Shown here: one piece after another, positions 16,822-26,686 of the stretch
Numbering within the stretch: the stretch's first letter is position 1
How the letters are laid out: each line of letters starts with the position of its first letter
The notes under the pieces: model-generated
Seen by the model: only the letters and a program-made list of their open reading frames with translations
Databases searched by the model: none
What the model was told of the DNA's origin: nothing
From: Brooklawnia sp032229645
GTDB lineage: Bacteria > Actinomycetota > Actinomycetes > Propionibacteriales > Propionibacteriaceae
Direction: 5' to 3'
DNA length: 64,000 nucleotides
Assembly: GCA_963722295.1 (NCBI GenBank)
Contig: CAVRLB010000007.1
Coordinates: 1 to 64,000 of the forward strand
Translations under genes and position numbers: made by a program

Positions 16822-17378
16822 TGATCGATCTGGAGATTCGCGGACCGCAAGCACCGCAGGGAAACATCCCGACCGCCGAAGCGAAACTGGGCTGGATCAA
16901 CGCGCGGCCGGCGCGGCAGACCCTCTGGTTGATCCCGGCGCACGGTGGCGCTGGGATCACGACACTGAGTCAGCTGGATGACTGTTTCGCAGAGGCGGAC
17001 CGCTGCTGGCCCCAGGGCAGCAACGCGGCATGCGTTGTTGTCGCGCGCACCTCAGCGTCCGGCCTGCAGGCAGCGCAGGCCATCCTGACCCAATGGGCGG
17101 ACGGTGGAGCCGGCGGCGCTCACCTACTCGGGCTGATCCTGATCGACGACGCCCCGCGGCGGCTACCGAAACCGCTCGCCGACCTCGCCCGAATCATCGG
17201 TGGCGGCGCACCGCGCACCTGGCGCATCGCCTGGAATCCCGCCTGGCGCTGCGGTGAACCCGTCATCCCCGACGGCCCAACCACGCCGCCGGCCGTCAAA
17301 CGCATGGCCGCCGAGTTACGCGGGCTGCTGGCCGACGACATCAACCACACCGCGGACGCCAATCAGACGTCCGCATGA
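16821..17378 (+). CDS. DUF6668-like protein of transfer operon
   Basis: A 185-residue soluble protein whose ATG overlaps the M23 gene stop (TGATG). It has a central beta-alpha pattern beginning LWLIPAHGGAGITTLSQL, like a degenerate P-loop, followed by ACVVVARTSASGLQAAQAIL and LLGLILIDDAPRRLPKPL. This matches the actinobacterial conjugation-associated family I recall as DUF6668. The Lys/Ser of a real Walker A are absent (GGAGITT), so nucleotide binding is doubtful. Confidence 0.65.
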   Translation: MIDLEIRGPQAPQGNIPTAEAKLGWINARPARQTLWLIPAHGGAGITTLSQLDDCFAEADRCWPQGSNAACVVVARTSASGLQAAQAILTQWADGGAGGAHLLGLILIDDAPRRLPKPLADLARIIGGGAPRTWRIAWNPAWRCGEPVIPDGPTTPPAVKRMAAELRGLLADDINHTADANQTSA

Positions 17379-17414
17379 CCCACCTCGGAAACCCGAAGAG
17401 AAGGAGAAACAATC

Positions 17415-17663
17415 ATGGTTCCCAACCCCGGCACTGGCTCGATGCCTCCTGGCTTTGAGCTGTTCGCAACCATCATGGGATGGGGGAAGTGGATTGCCCT
17501 CGGCGTCCTCGTTCTGTCATTGATCATCGCCGGAGTGAGACTCGGCATGGCTCAACGACGCGGCGATGACGCGTCCGACGAAGCAGGCGCGATCGGGAAA
17601 GTGCTGATCGGCGTCATCATCGTCTCCGCTGCGTTCACCCTGGTCACATTCCTGGCCCGTTAA
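17415..17663 (+). CDS. Small two-TM protein, pilin-like (VirB2/TrbC-like)
   Basis: An 82-residue protein with two hydrophobic helices (WIALGVLVLSLIIAGVRLG and IGKVLIGVIIVSAAFTLVTF) separated by a charged loop (AQRRGDDASDEAG). Its size, two-helix topology and place in the operon match VirB2/TrbC-type pilin subunits or small channel proteins of Gram-positive type IV secretion systems. An AAGAGAAGGAG ribosome site lies just upstream. The polytopic protein at 18415 contains a similar loop, suggesting relatedness. Confidence 0.7.
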   Translation: MVPNPGTGSMPPGFELFATIMGWGKWIALGVLVLSLIIAGVRLGMAQRRGDDASDEAGAIGKVLIGVIIVSAAFTLVTFLAR

Positions 17664-17701
17664 GCCGCGCGCACCATCCCCTCAGCTAAGGAGCGCAACT
17701 C

Positions 17702-18415
17702 ATGTCCCCCACTCATCCGGAAACCACACCGTCCTCGACGACGCGGCTGCGGATCGCCGCTGGTGTCGTCACCGTCATCGTGATCGCCGCGATTGTCCTC
17801 GCCGTGATCAATCTGACCAAGCGCACCCCGACCCCTGGGCCTGGCCACTCCACCTCTGAACCGGCGACTCCGACCGGAGACTGCCCGAAGATGCCGGCCA
17901 CCGACCATCCGGAAGCACTGCTGGAAGCTCCCGCAACGACATGGACGCTGGTCGGCCGGATGGCTGCCCCCTCGGTCGAGGGGGCAGGACCTGCCATCAC
18001 TGACCACGATGGCTGGAGGCATTGCTACGCCCGCACCCCGTCCGGAGCGCTGGTCGCGACCGCGAATCTGATCGCGATGACGGGAGTCCCCGAACTGGTG
18101 CAACGGCTCGCCGAAGACGGAATCATGCCTGGTGACCTGCGCGATCAGGCCCTGAATACGCCGGCCTCGGCTCAAGCATCATCGAGCCCGATGCAGGTGC
18201 GCGGGTTCCGGGTGGTGAGCTTCACACCGGAGGCTGCGGTGACCGATCTGGCGATCGAGATGAAGGGCCAACTCGCGTCGGTGACGGTCACCGTTCACTG
18301 GTTCGGTGACGATTGGCGGCTCGGTGTTCGCGGCGACGGTGCCACGCAAGAACTCGACATCGACTACGGCAACCTTCCCAGCCTGTACGGCTACGTTGCG
18401 TGGGCTGGTGCCTGA
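17702..18415 (+). CDS. Single-TM extracytoplasmic transfer protein
   Basis: A 237-residue protein with one N-terminal membrane helix (about residues 17-38), a Pro/Thr linker and an extracytoplasmic domain with TTWTLVGRMAAPS, RHCYARTPSGALVATANLIAM and VTVTVHWFGDDWRL. The pattern is common in actinobacterial conjugative loci and I associate it with the DUF8175 family. A VirB8/TcpC-like scaffold role is plausible from topology. The stop overlaps the next gene start (TGATG). Confidence 0.65.
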   Translation: MSPTHPETTPSSTTRLRIAAGVVTVIVIAAIVLAVINLTKRTPTPGPGHSTSEPATPTGDCPKMPATDHPEALLEAPATTWTLVGRMAAPSVEGAGPAITDHDGWRHCYARTPSGALVATANLIAMTGVPELVQRLAEDGIMPGDLRDQALNTPASAQASSSPMQVRGFRVVSFTPEAAVTDLAIEMKGQLASVTVTVHWFGDDWRLGVRGDGATQELDIDYGNLPSLYGYVAWAGA

Positions 18416-19962
18416 TGTGCGACTGGTGGCAGATCGGCTGTCGTGTCGAGGAAGGCATCGGCGGGGCGATCAAAGACGGGCTGGAAGGCATCGCCAACTC
18501 GGTCCTGCAAGGTGTCGGCCGGGTGATGGGCGAGATCGCCACGATGTGGGTGAAGATCCACACGCCGGTGCTGGTAGGCGGCGGCGGAGATCCCGCACGC
18601 AGTCCGGGCGACCACGAGTCCACCACAGCGGCGGGGTTCGTCAATGTCTTGACGTGGGTGCAAGTCTTCGCGTTCGGTGTGATGGTGCTGTGCCTGATCG
18701 CTGCCGGCCTGAAGCTGGCCACCAGCGAACGGGGCGAGGCCCGCGCGAGCCTGCGCGGGATCGGCACCGTGCTGATCGCGACGATCATCGTCTCGGCCGC
18801 GGTCGCGTTGACCAAAGGAGTGTTGGACCCTGCCCTGTTCAGCCGCGGCTCCGCGCCTGTCGCCTATATCCAAGGCTCGCTCTACTGGTACATGGCCGGA
18901 GTCACGATCATCGGCATCATCGTCGGCGCCGTGCGGATGGCATGGTCACAGCGCGCCGAAGCCGGCGCAGATCTGGTGAGATCCTTGCTCACCCTGATCG
19001 TGGTCTGCGCGGCCGGGTTGAGCGCGGTCGCCGCGTTGACCGCCGTGTCCGACGAGTTCGCGGTGTGGATTCTGGAAGGGTCGATGGCCTGCTCGATCGA
19101 CGCCGAAGGAACCTGCTTCACCCAGGCCATGGGGGCGCTCACGCTCGGTACCAGCGAACTGGGCACCTTCGGGTCGATGCTGGTCATCTCGCTCGGGACG
19201 CTGACCCTGATCGTGGGGATCATTCAAATCCTGCTGATGGTCGTGCGTTCCGCGATGCTCGTCCTGCTCGCCGGCATTCTGCCGATCTCCGCTGCGGCGA
19301 CGAATACCGAAACCGGCAAACAAATGTTTCAGAAGACGGCCGGATGGATGCTCGGCATGATCCTCTACAAGCCGGCCGCCGCGATCGTGTATGCGACTGC
19401 TTTCAAACTCGTCGGGCTGGGCACGTTCGGCGACAGCGGCCTGACAACGACGATTGTCGGTCTCACGATGATCGTGCTGGCCGTCATCGCGATGCCGGCG
19501 CTGATGTCACTCATCGTTCCGGCGACCGCATCAGTGGCCTCCGGATCGGGCATGGCCTCCGCTGGAGCGATGGCGGTGTCGGCGATGCCGAGCGGATCAC
19601 GGCCACCGTCTGGTTCGTCCCGCACCACTGGCGGTGCTGCCGGCGTTCCGGACGGTGCGTCGTCCGGCCCTTCCGGCAGCTCCGACGCCAGCGCGTCGGG
19701 TTCGACGCTGCCGGGCGGCAGCGGAAACGGTGGCACCGGCAGGCGCACAGGTACTCCTGCATCCGCGCCGAGCAGCAGCAGCGGCGCCGGCCCGGCAGGT
19801 GCAGTCGGCGGTGCCCCAACAACCGGCGCGGCAGGTGCGGCGGGTACGGCAGGTCCGGCCGGGGCGTTAGGGCCGGCCGGCATGATGCTGGCCGCCGCAC
19901 AGGCCGCCCACAGCGCGGCATCGGATTCAGTTCAAGGAGGACCCAGTGGCTCAAGTAACTAG
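18415..19962 (+). CDS. TrbL/VirB6-like polytopic membrane protein
   Basis: A 515-residue protein with about seven to eight hydrophobic helices up to residue about 385, starting MCDWWQIGCRVEEGIGG. A conserved segment (SAMLVLLAGILPISAAATNTETGKQ, about residue 285) is typical of TrbL-like conjugation proteins in actinobacteria. The C-terminal 130 residues are low-complexity Gly, Ser, Ala and Pro and presumably face the cytoplasm. It should form the inner-membrane core of the transfer channel. The end overlaps the next start by 17 bases. Confidence 0.8.
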   Translation: MCDWWQIGCRVEEGIGGAIKDGLEGIANSVLQGVGRVMGEIATMWVKIHTPVLVGGGGDPARSPGDHESTTAAGFVNVLTWVQVFAFGVMVLCLIAAGLKLATSERGEARASLRGIGTVLIATIIVSAAVALTKGVLDPALFSRGSAPVAYIQGSLYWYMAGVTIIGIIVGAVRMAWSQRAEAGADLVRSLLTLIVVCAAGLSAVAALTAVSDEFAVWILEGSMACSIDAEGTCFTQAMGALTLGTSELGTFGSMLVISLGTLTLIVGIIQILLMVVRSAMLVLLAGILPISAAATNTETGKQMFQKTAGWMLGMILYKPAAAIVYATAFKLVGLGTFGDSGLTTTIVGLTMIVLAVIAMPALMSLIVPATASVASGSGMASAGAMAVSAMPSGSRPPSGSSRTTGGAAGVPDGASSGPSGSSDASASGSTLPGGSGNGGTGRRTGTPASAPSSSSGAGPAGAVGGAPTTGAAGAAGTAGPAGALGPAGMMLAAAQAAHSAASDSVQGGPSGSSN

Positions 19963-21451
19963 CTCACCAAGCGTACGAACATACGGCAACTGGAGGCGGC
20001 CCGCCAGCGCCGGCCTCATGGGGCTGGGCAGTCTCGGCACGTGGGTGATGCTCGGCGGGCTCATCCTCATGGTGCTGGTCATCATGGCCGCCGGCCTCCT
20101 CGCCGGAGCGATCGTCTTCACCGTCCTCGCCGCCCTGTTGGCGTCGTTCGCGATCAGAGACGTCCACGACACGAACCTGTTGGAGCGGCTCACCACCCGC
20201 CTCGCCTACACCCTCGCCACCCGCCGCGGCGCCACCCTCTACAGGTCAGGGCCACTCGGACGGACACCGTGGGGCACCTGCCAGCTCCCCGGCCTCGCCG
20301 CATCACTGAAGGTTAGTGAGCACCAGGATGCCTACGGGCGGCCGTTCGCGATGATCGCCGCGCCCGCGACCCGCACCTACTGTGTGGTGTTCGCCGCCGA
20401 ACCCGACGGTGCGTCCCTGGTCGATCACGACCAGATCGATGTGTGGGTCGCCGACTGGGGCCAATGGCTGGCGAACCTCGGCGACGAACCCGGCGTCGAA
20501 GCAGCAGCCGTCACCATCGAAACCGCGCCCGATACCGGGCATCGCCTCGCCCAACAAATCCAGCACACCATGGATCCCGACGCACCCGTGTTCGCCCGGC
20601 GAGTACTCGAAGACATCGTCGACACCTACCCGCTGGGATCCAGCACCCTGCAAGCGTGGGTGTCGGTGACCTTCACCGCCACCGATATGAGCGGTCGACG
20701 CCGCGATGCCCGCGAGATGGGACACGATCTCGCCGCCCGTCTGCCCGGGCTGACCGGAACCCTGGCCGCGACCGGGGCCGGCGCGGTGCGGCCGGTCGCA
20801 GCAGCCGAACTGTGCGAAGCAGTCCGCATCGCCTACGACCCGATCACCGCACCAATCATCGCCGACGCCCACACCAGCGGCGACGATCCGCAACTGGCGT
20901 GGACCGACATCGGACCCGCAGCGCACGAAGCATCCTGGGACCTCTACCACCACGACTCGGCCTGGTCCGTCTCCTGGCAAATGTCCGCCGCCCCGCGAGG
21001 TGCGGTCCGCTCCGAAGTCCTCGCACGGCTCCTGGCACCCCACCGCGACATTGATCGTAAACGAGTGACACTGCTGTATCGGCCGATCGACCCGGCGAGG
21101 GCGGCAGCCCTGGTCGAAACCGACCTGAACGCGGCCCAGTTCATCGCGTCGGCATCCCACCGCCCGACCGCCCGGTCGATCGTCGCGACCCGCTCCGCCC
21201 AAGCCACCGCGAACGAAGAAGCCTCAGGTGCCGGCCTGGTGAACTTCGGGATGCTCGTCACCGCGACCGTCACCAACAAAGACCGGCTACCCCAAGCCCA
21301 AGCCGCCATCGGCGCGCTCAGTGCCACCGCCCGGATCCGACTCCGGCCCTGCTACGGGGCACAAGACTCCGCCTTCACCGCCGCCCTACCGCTGGGCCTG
21401 GTCCTCCCGAAATACCTGTCCCCCGCCGCCACACTCAAGGACAAACTATGA
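19946..21451 (+). CDS. SCO6880-like conjugation membrane protein
   Basis: A 501-residue protein starting at a GTG preceded by AGGAGG. Two membrane helices occur near residues 30-75, followed by a large cytoplasmic domain with LAYTLATRRGATLYRSGPLG, WVADWGQWLANLGDEPGV and VTLLYRPIDPARAAALVE. This architecture matches the SCO6880 family, which precedes the VirB4-like ATPase in many actinobacterial conjugative elements and may supply the N-terminal half of a split VirB4/PrgI-like module. No P-loop is present. Confidence 0.78.
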   Translation: MAQVTSSPSVRTYGNWRRPASAGLMGLGSLGTWVMLGGLILMVLVIMAAGLLAGAIVFTVLAALLASFAIRDVHDTNLLERLTTRLAYTLATRRGATLYRSGPLGRTPWGTCQLPGLAASLKVSEHQDAYGRPFAMIAAPATRTYCVVFAAEPDGASLVDHDQIDVWVADWGQWLANLGDEPGVEAAAVTIETAPDTGHRLAQQIQHTMDPDAPVFARRVLEDIVDTYPLGSSTLQAWVSVTFTATDMSGRRRDAREMGHDLAARLPGLTGTLAATGAGAVRPVAAAELCEAVRIAYDPITAPIIADAHTSGDDPQLAWTDIGPAAHEASWDLYHHDSAWSVSWQMSAAPRGAVRSEVLARLLAPHRDIDRKRVTLLYRPIDPARAAALVETDLNAAQFIASASHRPTARSIVATRSAQATANEEASGAGLVNFGMLVTATVTNKDRLPQAQAAIGALSATARIRLRPCYGAQDSAFTAALPLGLVLPKYLSPAATLKDKL

Positions 21452-22983
21452 CCCCCGCCCCGAACCAGGCCCGCACATCACAACCAGCACACACAGCCCC
21501 CGCACGCCATAGCAAGAAGACACGAACACAGGCACGGCCAGGACCAAAAGGCTGGATAGGCCGTGACCGCGGTGAGACCACCGTGATCGACCCCGCCACC
21601 GAATTCCGCGGCACCACCAAACAAGTCTGCGGATTATGGCCGTGGGTCGCCGGCGCCGGCACCCCCATGATCGGGGTCCCCTTCGGCCGACACATCACCA
21701 CCGGCGCCACCCTCTGCTGCGACCCCATCTCCTGGTTCCAGACCGCACACCTGATCTCGAACCCCAGCTGCTTCGTGCTGGGCATCCCCGGACTCGGGAA
21801 ATCAACCGGCGTCAGGCGGATGGTCACCGGCCTCGCCGGATTCGGAGCGATCCCGCTGGTCCTGGGAGACCTCAAACCCGACTACGTCGACCTCGTCCAA
21901 GCCCTCGGCGGACAAGTCATCTCGCTGGGACGCGGCCGAGGCCACCTCAACGTCCTCGACCCCGGCGAAACCACCCACGCCGCGCAACGACTCACCGGCA
22001 CCGCGAAAAGCGCCCTGGTCGCCAGCCAGCACGCCCGCAAACTGACCATGGTCGCCGGACTCGTCACCATCCTGCGCAAACAACGGCCCAGCGACCGCGA
22101 AGAAATGATCATCGACCGGGGCCTACGCATCCTCGACGACCGCCACCACGGCATCCCCGTCCTCGCCGACCTCCTCCAAGTCCTCCGTGACGCGCCCGAC
22201 GACCTTCGTGCCGTCGCGCTCGACCGCGGGAACCACGAACGCTACCAGTCGATCACCGAAGACCTGGAGGCATCCCTCATCGCTTTGACCCACGGGGTGC
22301 TCGGGGAAACGTTCGCGAGCCCCACCACCAACCCGATGAAACGCGACCGGCCCGTCGTCTTCGACGTCTCCGACATCGACGACGCCCAAGAAGACCTCCA
22401 AGCCGCCACCCTGCTCGCCTGCTGGTCCGCAGGCTTCGGCACCGTCGCCGTCGCCCACGCACTCGCCGACGCCGGGCTGGAACCCCGCCGGCACTACTTC
22501 CTCGTCCTGGACGAACTGTGGCGGGCCCTACGGGCAGGGCACGGGATGGTCGACCGTGTCGACGCGCTCACCCGGCTGAACAGGCAACGCGGCGTCGGCA
22601 TGGCCATGATCTCCCACACCATGAAAGACCTCCTCTCACTGCCCACACCTGAAGACCAGATGAAAGCCCGCGGCTTCGTCGAACGCGCCGGCATGGTCAT
22701 CTGCGGCGGACTCCCCCGCGCCGAAATGAGCATGCTCACCGACGTCATCTCACTCTCCCAGGCAGAACAAGACATGCTCATCGGCTGGCAAGACCCACCC
22801 GCCTGGGACCCCAAAACCGGCGAAGAAACACCCCCGCCAGGACGCGGGAACTTCCTCGTCAAAGTCGGCGGAAGGCCAGGAATCCCCGTGCATGTAGATC
22901 TCACCCGCACCGAAATCGACGGAGACGTCAACGACACCAACAAGCTATGGCACCAGCAATCACGCATCGGAAGCACAGCATGA
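21448..22983 (+). CDS. VirB4-like transfer ATPase
   Basis: A 511-residue cytoplasmic ATPase driving substrate translocation and assembly of the type IV secretion system. Walker A is GIPGLGKST (residues 112-120) and Walker B is HYFLVLDELWRA in the last third, followed by LNRQRGVGMAMISHTMKDL, a sensor region typical of VirB4/TraC. It lacks the N-terminal VirB4 domain, whose place is probably taken by the upstream SCO6880-like protein (ATGA overlap). The tail overlaps the coupling-protein start by four bases. Confidence 0.88.
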   Translation: MTPAPNQARTSQPAHTAPARHSKKTRTQARPGPKGWIGRDRGETTVIDPATEFRGTTKQVCGLWPWVAGAGTPMIGVPFGRHITTGATLCCDPISWFQTAHLISNPSCFVLGIPGLGKSTGVRRMVTGLAGFGAIPLVLGDLKPDYVDLVQALGGQVISLGRGRGHLNVLDPGETTHAAQRLTGTAKSALVASQHARKLTMVAGLVTILRKQRPSDREEMIIDRGLRILDDRHHGIPVLADLLQVLRDAPDDLRAVALDRGNHERYQSITEDLEASLIALTHGVLGETFASPTTNPMKRDRPVVFDVSDIDDAQEDLQAATLLACWSAGFGTVAVAHALADAGLEPRRHYFLVLDELWRALRAGHGMVDRVDALTRLNRQRGVGMAMISHTMKDLLSLPTPEDQMKARGFVERAGMVICGGLPRAEMSMLTDVISLSQAEQDMLIGWQDPPAWDPKTGEETPPPGRGNFLVKVGGRPGIPVHVDLTRTEIDGDVNDTNKLWHQQSRIGSTA

Positions 22984-24797
22984 CCACACCCAGCAACCGC
23001 AAGAACCAGCCGTCCGCCCAGACAACCGAAACGACCCTCATGTTCGCGATCGCCGGCGGCATCACCACGATCGCCGCCCTGGTCATGCTCGCCGTGCACG
23101 TTGGCTACCGGCTCGCCGCCCTACCACCGGCTGACGGCGATCTGTGGACGATCCTGTTCGGTGTACTCAGCGGTGACCTCCCCTGGCCGGCACAATCCGG
23201 ATACGTGCTGACCGGAACCATTCTCGCAATCACGGGTATGGCTCTGGCGATCAGACACTGGCTCCAGCGTCGCAGCAAGGCGGGTAGCCGCGTCGACACT
23301 GCGGGCCGCTACCTCGGTAGCCGGCGAGACATCACCGCCATCTCCCAGGCCAGCGTCGCGATGAAAGCCCAGCGGATGGGGGTGGATGCGCCGCTCCCCG
23401 GTGTACCGATCGGGGTCACCGTCGCAACCCGTGAGCCTCTGTATGGGTCGTGGGAAGACTGCCACATCGACATCTGGGGACCCCGAACCGGGAAAACCAC
23501 CTCCCGGGCCATCCCCGCGATCCTCGCCGCCCCCGGCTCAGTACTCGTCACCTCGAACAAACGCGACGTTGTCGACGCCACCCGCGACATCCGCGCCGAA
23601 ACCGGACGCGTGTGGGTATTCGACCCCCAATCATTGGCCGCCGAACACCCCACCTGGTGGTGGAACCCCCTCGACTACATCACCGACGAAGTCAAAGCAG
23701 CCCGACTCGCCGAACACTTCGCCACCGGATCGCGCGCTATCAACGCCCGCACCGACGCGTTCTTCGACAACACCGGCCGAGACCTCCTCGCCGGCCTCCT
23801 CCTCGCCGCCGCCTTGGATCAGCGCCCGATCACCGACGTCTACCGGTGGCTCACCCGACCCACCGAAGACGAACCGATGCGCATCTGCCAGCACCACGGC
23901 TTCGACCTCATCGCCGACCAAATCGCCGGCGTCGTCTTCGCACCCGACCGGCAACGCGCCGGCGTCTACGGCACCGCCCAACAAATGGCCGCCTGCCTCA
24001 CCAACCGCCAAATCGCCGCCTGGATCACCAAACAAGGCGACAATGACAACCGGCCGCAACTCGTGCCCGCCGACTTCGTTAGGCAGCCCGGCGGCACCTT
24101 GTATTCACTGTCGAAAGAGGGCGCTAACACCGCCGGCCCACTCGTCACCGCCCTTACCGCCGAAGTCGCGGAAACCGCGGAAACCTACGCCGCCACCTCC
24201 GCCGGGGGCAGGCTCCCCGTCCCGCTCCTCGCCGTCCTCGATGAGGCAGCAAACGTGTGCCGCTGGCGTGACCTCCCCGACCTCTACAGCCACTACGGAT
24301 CCCGCGGCATCATCCTCATGACCATCCTCCAATCCTGGTCCCAAGGCATCGACGTCTGGGGCGAGGCCGGAATGAAAAAACTCTGGTCCGCCGCGAACAT
24401 CGCCGTCTACGGCGGCGGCGTCAAAGAACGCGAATTCCTCGATGCCTTATCCGTGTTGCTCGGCGACTACGACAAAACCACCCGATCCGTCTCCACCGGA
24501 CGCCACAATCGCAGCGTCACCCACCAACTCACCCGCGAACGCATCATGGACGCCTCCGACCTCGCCGCCCTACCACCCGGCAGAGCCATCGTCTTCGCCG
24601 CCGGCGCGCGACCCACACTCATCGCCACGCAACCCTGGATGACCAGCCCCCACGCAGAAGCCGTCCGGGCCTCCATCGCCAACCACGACCCCGGAAACCA
24701 GAACACTCACGAGACCACGGCGAGCGGGTTCGACGACGATCGCGACGAAACCACAGAATCCGGGATGCTCGATGACGAGGAGCTCGCCCATGCCTGA
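22980..24797 (+). CDS. Type IV coupling protein (VirD4/TraG-like)
   Basis: A 605-residue membrane-anchored ATPase that brings the relaxase-DNA complex to the channel. Two membrane helices (about residues 20-42 and 75-92) precede Walker A GPRTGKTT (167-174), PTWWWNPLDYI, the Walker B LLAVLDEAANV and the TraM-recognition-like region GSRGIILMTILQSWSQG. The ATG overlaps the VirB4 stop (ATGA). A diverged partial copy of residues about 200-325 lies downstream at 25990-26375. Confidence 0.92.
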   Translation: MTTPSNRKNQPSAQTTETTLMFAIAGGITTIAALVMLAVHVGYRLAALPPADGDLWTILFGVLSGDLPWPAQSGYVLTGTILAITGMALAIRHWLQRRSKAGSRVDTAGRYLGSRRDITAISQASVAMKAQRMGVDAPLPGVPIGVTVATREPLYGSWEDCHIDIWGPRTGKTTSRAIPAILAAPGSVLVTSNKRDVVDATRDIRAETGRVWVFDPQSLAAEHPTWWWNPLDYITDEVKAARLAEHFATGSRAINARTDAFFDNTGRDLLAGLLLAAALDQRPITDVYRWLTRPTEDEPMRICQHHGFDLIADQIAGVVFAPDRQRAGVYGTAQQMAACLTNRQIAAWITKQGDNDNRPQLVPADFVRQPGGTLYSLSKEGANTAGPLVTALTAEVAETAETYAATSAGGRLPVPLLAVLDEAANVCRWRDLPDLYSHYGSRGIILMTILQSWSQGIDVWGEAGMKKLWSAANIAVYGGGVKEREFLDALSVLLGDYDKTTRSVSTGRHNRSVTHQLTRERIMDASDLAALPPGRAIVFAAGARPTLIATQPWMTSPHAEAVRASIANHDPGNQNTHETTASGFDDDRDETTESGMLDDEELAHA

Positions 24798-25176
24798 ACA
24801 CGTCAACAAGAAAACCGGCGAGATCACCGAGACTCCCGCAGAACCCACAACGTACTTCCCGAACCTCGACGCCTTCGTCCGCGAATTCATCTGCCCCATC
24901 TTCCGACGCAATGTCGGCGAAGCCGGACGCGCCGAATACCGCTGGTCAGACCAATGGTGGACCTCAGCCGAAGCCATCATCCGCCTCGAAGCACTCTGGC
25001 GCACCTTCGAACAAGCCCGCCAAGACCCCACCGCAATGTCCGCCTGGCTACGCGACCACGCCGACTACCACCTCAGTGTCCTCATGAGCCCCAGCGGACC
25101 ATTCGCCAACTCCAAAAACACCTCCACCCTCGACAAACCGCTGCCCTACACCGCTCCGCCCGATGGGCTCTTCTAA
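24790..25176 (+). CDS. DUF4913 family protein
   Basis: A 128-residue soluble protein with FPNLDAFVREFICPIFRR, a Trp-rich centre (YRWSDQWWTSAEAIIRLEALW) and WLRDHADYHLSVLMSPSGPF, the pattern of DUF4913, which is regularly found after the coupling protein in actinobacterial conjugative plasmids and ICEs. GAGGAG precedes ATG 24790. ATG 24772 is an alternative. The function is unknown. Confidence 0.8.
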   Translation: MPEHVNKKTGEITETPAEPTTYFPNLDAFVREFICPIFRRNVGEAGRAEYRWSDQWWTSAEAIIRLEALWRTFEQARQDPTAMSAWLRDHADYHLSVLMSPSGPFANSKNTSTLDKPLPYTAPPDGLF

Positions 25177-25207
25177 CCGAAATGCTCATCCAGAAAGGAC
25201 ACCGATC

Positions 25208-25915
25208 GTGATCGACACAACCCTCATATCTGCCGCAATCAAAGGCTACGAGCAAGCCGCCCAGCGTGCCCCCGACCTGGCCAACACTGCTCGGGCCGCC
25301 GACATGCAAACCGAAGCCAAAAAGCTCATAGAACACGTCTACGAAGAAACAGATACTTGGAATTCCTACCTCGACCTAGCCCCATACCCTCCAGACTTCG
25401 GAGAGATCGCAGCCGGCGAATGGACCCAAGAAGACGCAGACGAACAATACGGAAAAGAATTGGAATCCTATAACAGGAAATTGCGCACGTATCTTGAAGG
25501 GCTTCCCGCCACAGCCGAAACATCAGCACGCACAGCCGTGGAACTCGTCGAAAAGCTGACCGCCACCCCATGGATCGACAACTTCTCGTCGGACATATTC
25601 GACTACGACTACCGCCTCGCAATCAAACAATGCCAAACCCTCTACAATCAGGCCACAAACACAGAATCCCGAGATCTCCAAGAAATCTGCCGCCCCATCA
25701 CCCCAGACCAACCACTCCCCGAAATCCTCGGTCAGCTATCCCAACAAATCACCGACCTACAAACTCAACAAACCCGCGAGACCCTCAACCACCTGCGCGA
25801 AGCATGCTTCCCCGGCCTAGCCAGCACCACCGCTGAACAAACGAACTCCACCCAGACCAGTAGACGGGTCCATCAGATCACCGAACAGCCCACTCATCTG
25901 GGTCACGACATCTAA
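25208..25915 (+). CDS. Hypothetical acidic helical protein
   Basis: A 235-residue acidic, mostly helical, soluble protein beginning with GTG (MIDTTLISAAIKGYEQAAQRAP) after AGAAAGGA. No hydrophobic segment or catalytic motif is visible. Base composition and codon use are noticeably less GC-rich than in the upstream transfer genes, so it may have been acquired separately. It ends the rightward operon, and the decayed coupling-protein copy follows. Confidence 0.6.
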   Translation: MIDTTLISAAIKGYEQAAQRAPDLANTARAADMQTEAKKLIEHVYEETDTWNSYLDLAPYPPDFGEIAAGEWTQEDADEQYGKELESYNRKLRTYLEGLPATAETSARTAVELVEKLTATPWIDNFSSDIFDYDYRLAIKQCQTLYNQATNTESRDLQEICRPITPDQPLPEILGQLSQQITDLQTQQTRETLNHLREACFPGLASTTAEQTNSTQTSRRVHQITEQPTHLGHDI

Positions 25916-25989
25916 ATACACCTCCGAGCAAGAACCGGCCAATCACATCGGGCACCGACGCACCATCAAACTCGTTTACGTGTTCGTAA

Positions 25990-26375
25990 GACGGCCGCAG
26001 CCGCCCGCGACATCCGCGCCGAAACCGGCCCGGTGGGGGTCTTCGACTCCCAATCATTGGGCGGTGAACACCCCACCTGGTGGTGGAACCCCCTCGACTA
26101 CATCACCGATCGACGAAGTCAAAGCAGCCCGACTTGCCGAACACTTCGCTACCGGCTCCCGTGCCATCAACGCCCGCACCGACGCGTTCTTCGACAGCAC
26201 CGGCCGAGACCTCCTCGCCGGCTTGCTGCTGGCCGCCGCGTTAGATCAGCGGCCCATCACCGACGTCTACCGGCGGCTCACCCGGCCCACCAACGACACC
26301 GCCATGTGTCACAAACCCTCGCTCACGGTTTTGACCTCACCGCCGACCAAATCTCCGGCGTCAACTACGCCTCTG
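25990..26375 (+). pseudogene. Decayed second copy of the coupling-protein gene
   Basis: Aligns with bases about 23578-23945 of the intact coupling-protein gene (RDIRAETG, PTWWWNPLDYIT, AARLAEHFATGSRAINARTDAFFD, DQRPITDVYR). It has many substitutions, a four-base insertion near 26108 that shifts the frame, a second shift near 26310, and neither start nor Walker A. Divergence is too high for a recent duplication, so it is probably the relic of a related element. Confidence 0.85.
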
Positions 26376-26686
26376 ATGTGCGCCCGCGTGGACGCGAGTG
26401 GCCGCGCATGCGTTCTGCTCCCCTGATTGGTCCACTTGCTTAGGCTCTCGGAATCATCCCCCGAGGGCCTTGCGTGCAATCTCGACTAGCACCAGCTCCA
26501 CGGCTATCGTCTCGGCCCGACCACGGTGACACAACACGTTGAACCCTGAGCCGCGATACCCGCGAGTCGAACGCCCACCCACACCACAAACCTGACGTAC
26601 ACCCTCGCCAGCAGCTAACCCTTTCACTGTCGGAGGTGTCCGCTACGGTCGTAACCAGGAGGACACATGGCAGGCACCGATACGAT
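26376..26686. other. Patchwork of ICE scraps before the IS, with a truncated start
   Basis: No intact gene. Bases 26556-26585 are identical to 30 bases inside the relaxase gene (31447-31476, encoding part of GGRSTRGYE on the other strand). At 26656-26661 a good ribosome site AGGAGG precedes ATG 26667 (MAGTDT), whose natural frame is cut by the IS end at 26687. In the present sequence it reads 22 codons into the IS and stops. This looks like a gene whose body was lost when the IS arrived. Confidence 0.6.

Noticed and set aside
18306..19958. Second long plus-strand frame (550 codons) over the TrbL-like gene
   Set aside because: Arg/Asp/Gly-rich shadow frame without hydrophobic segments. The overlapping frame has clear membrane helices and start-stop coupling.
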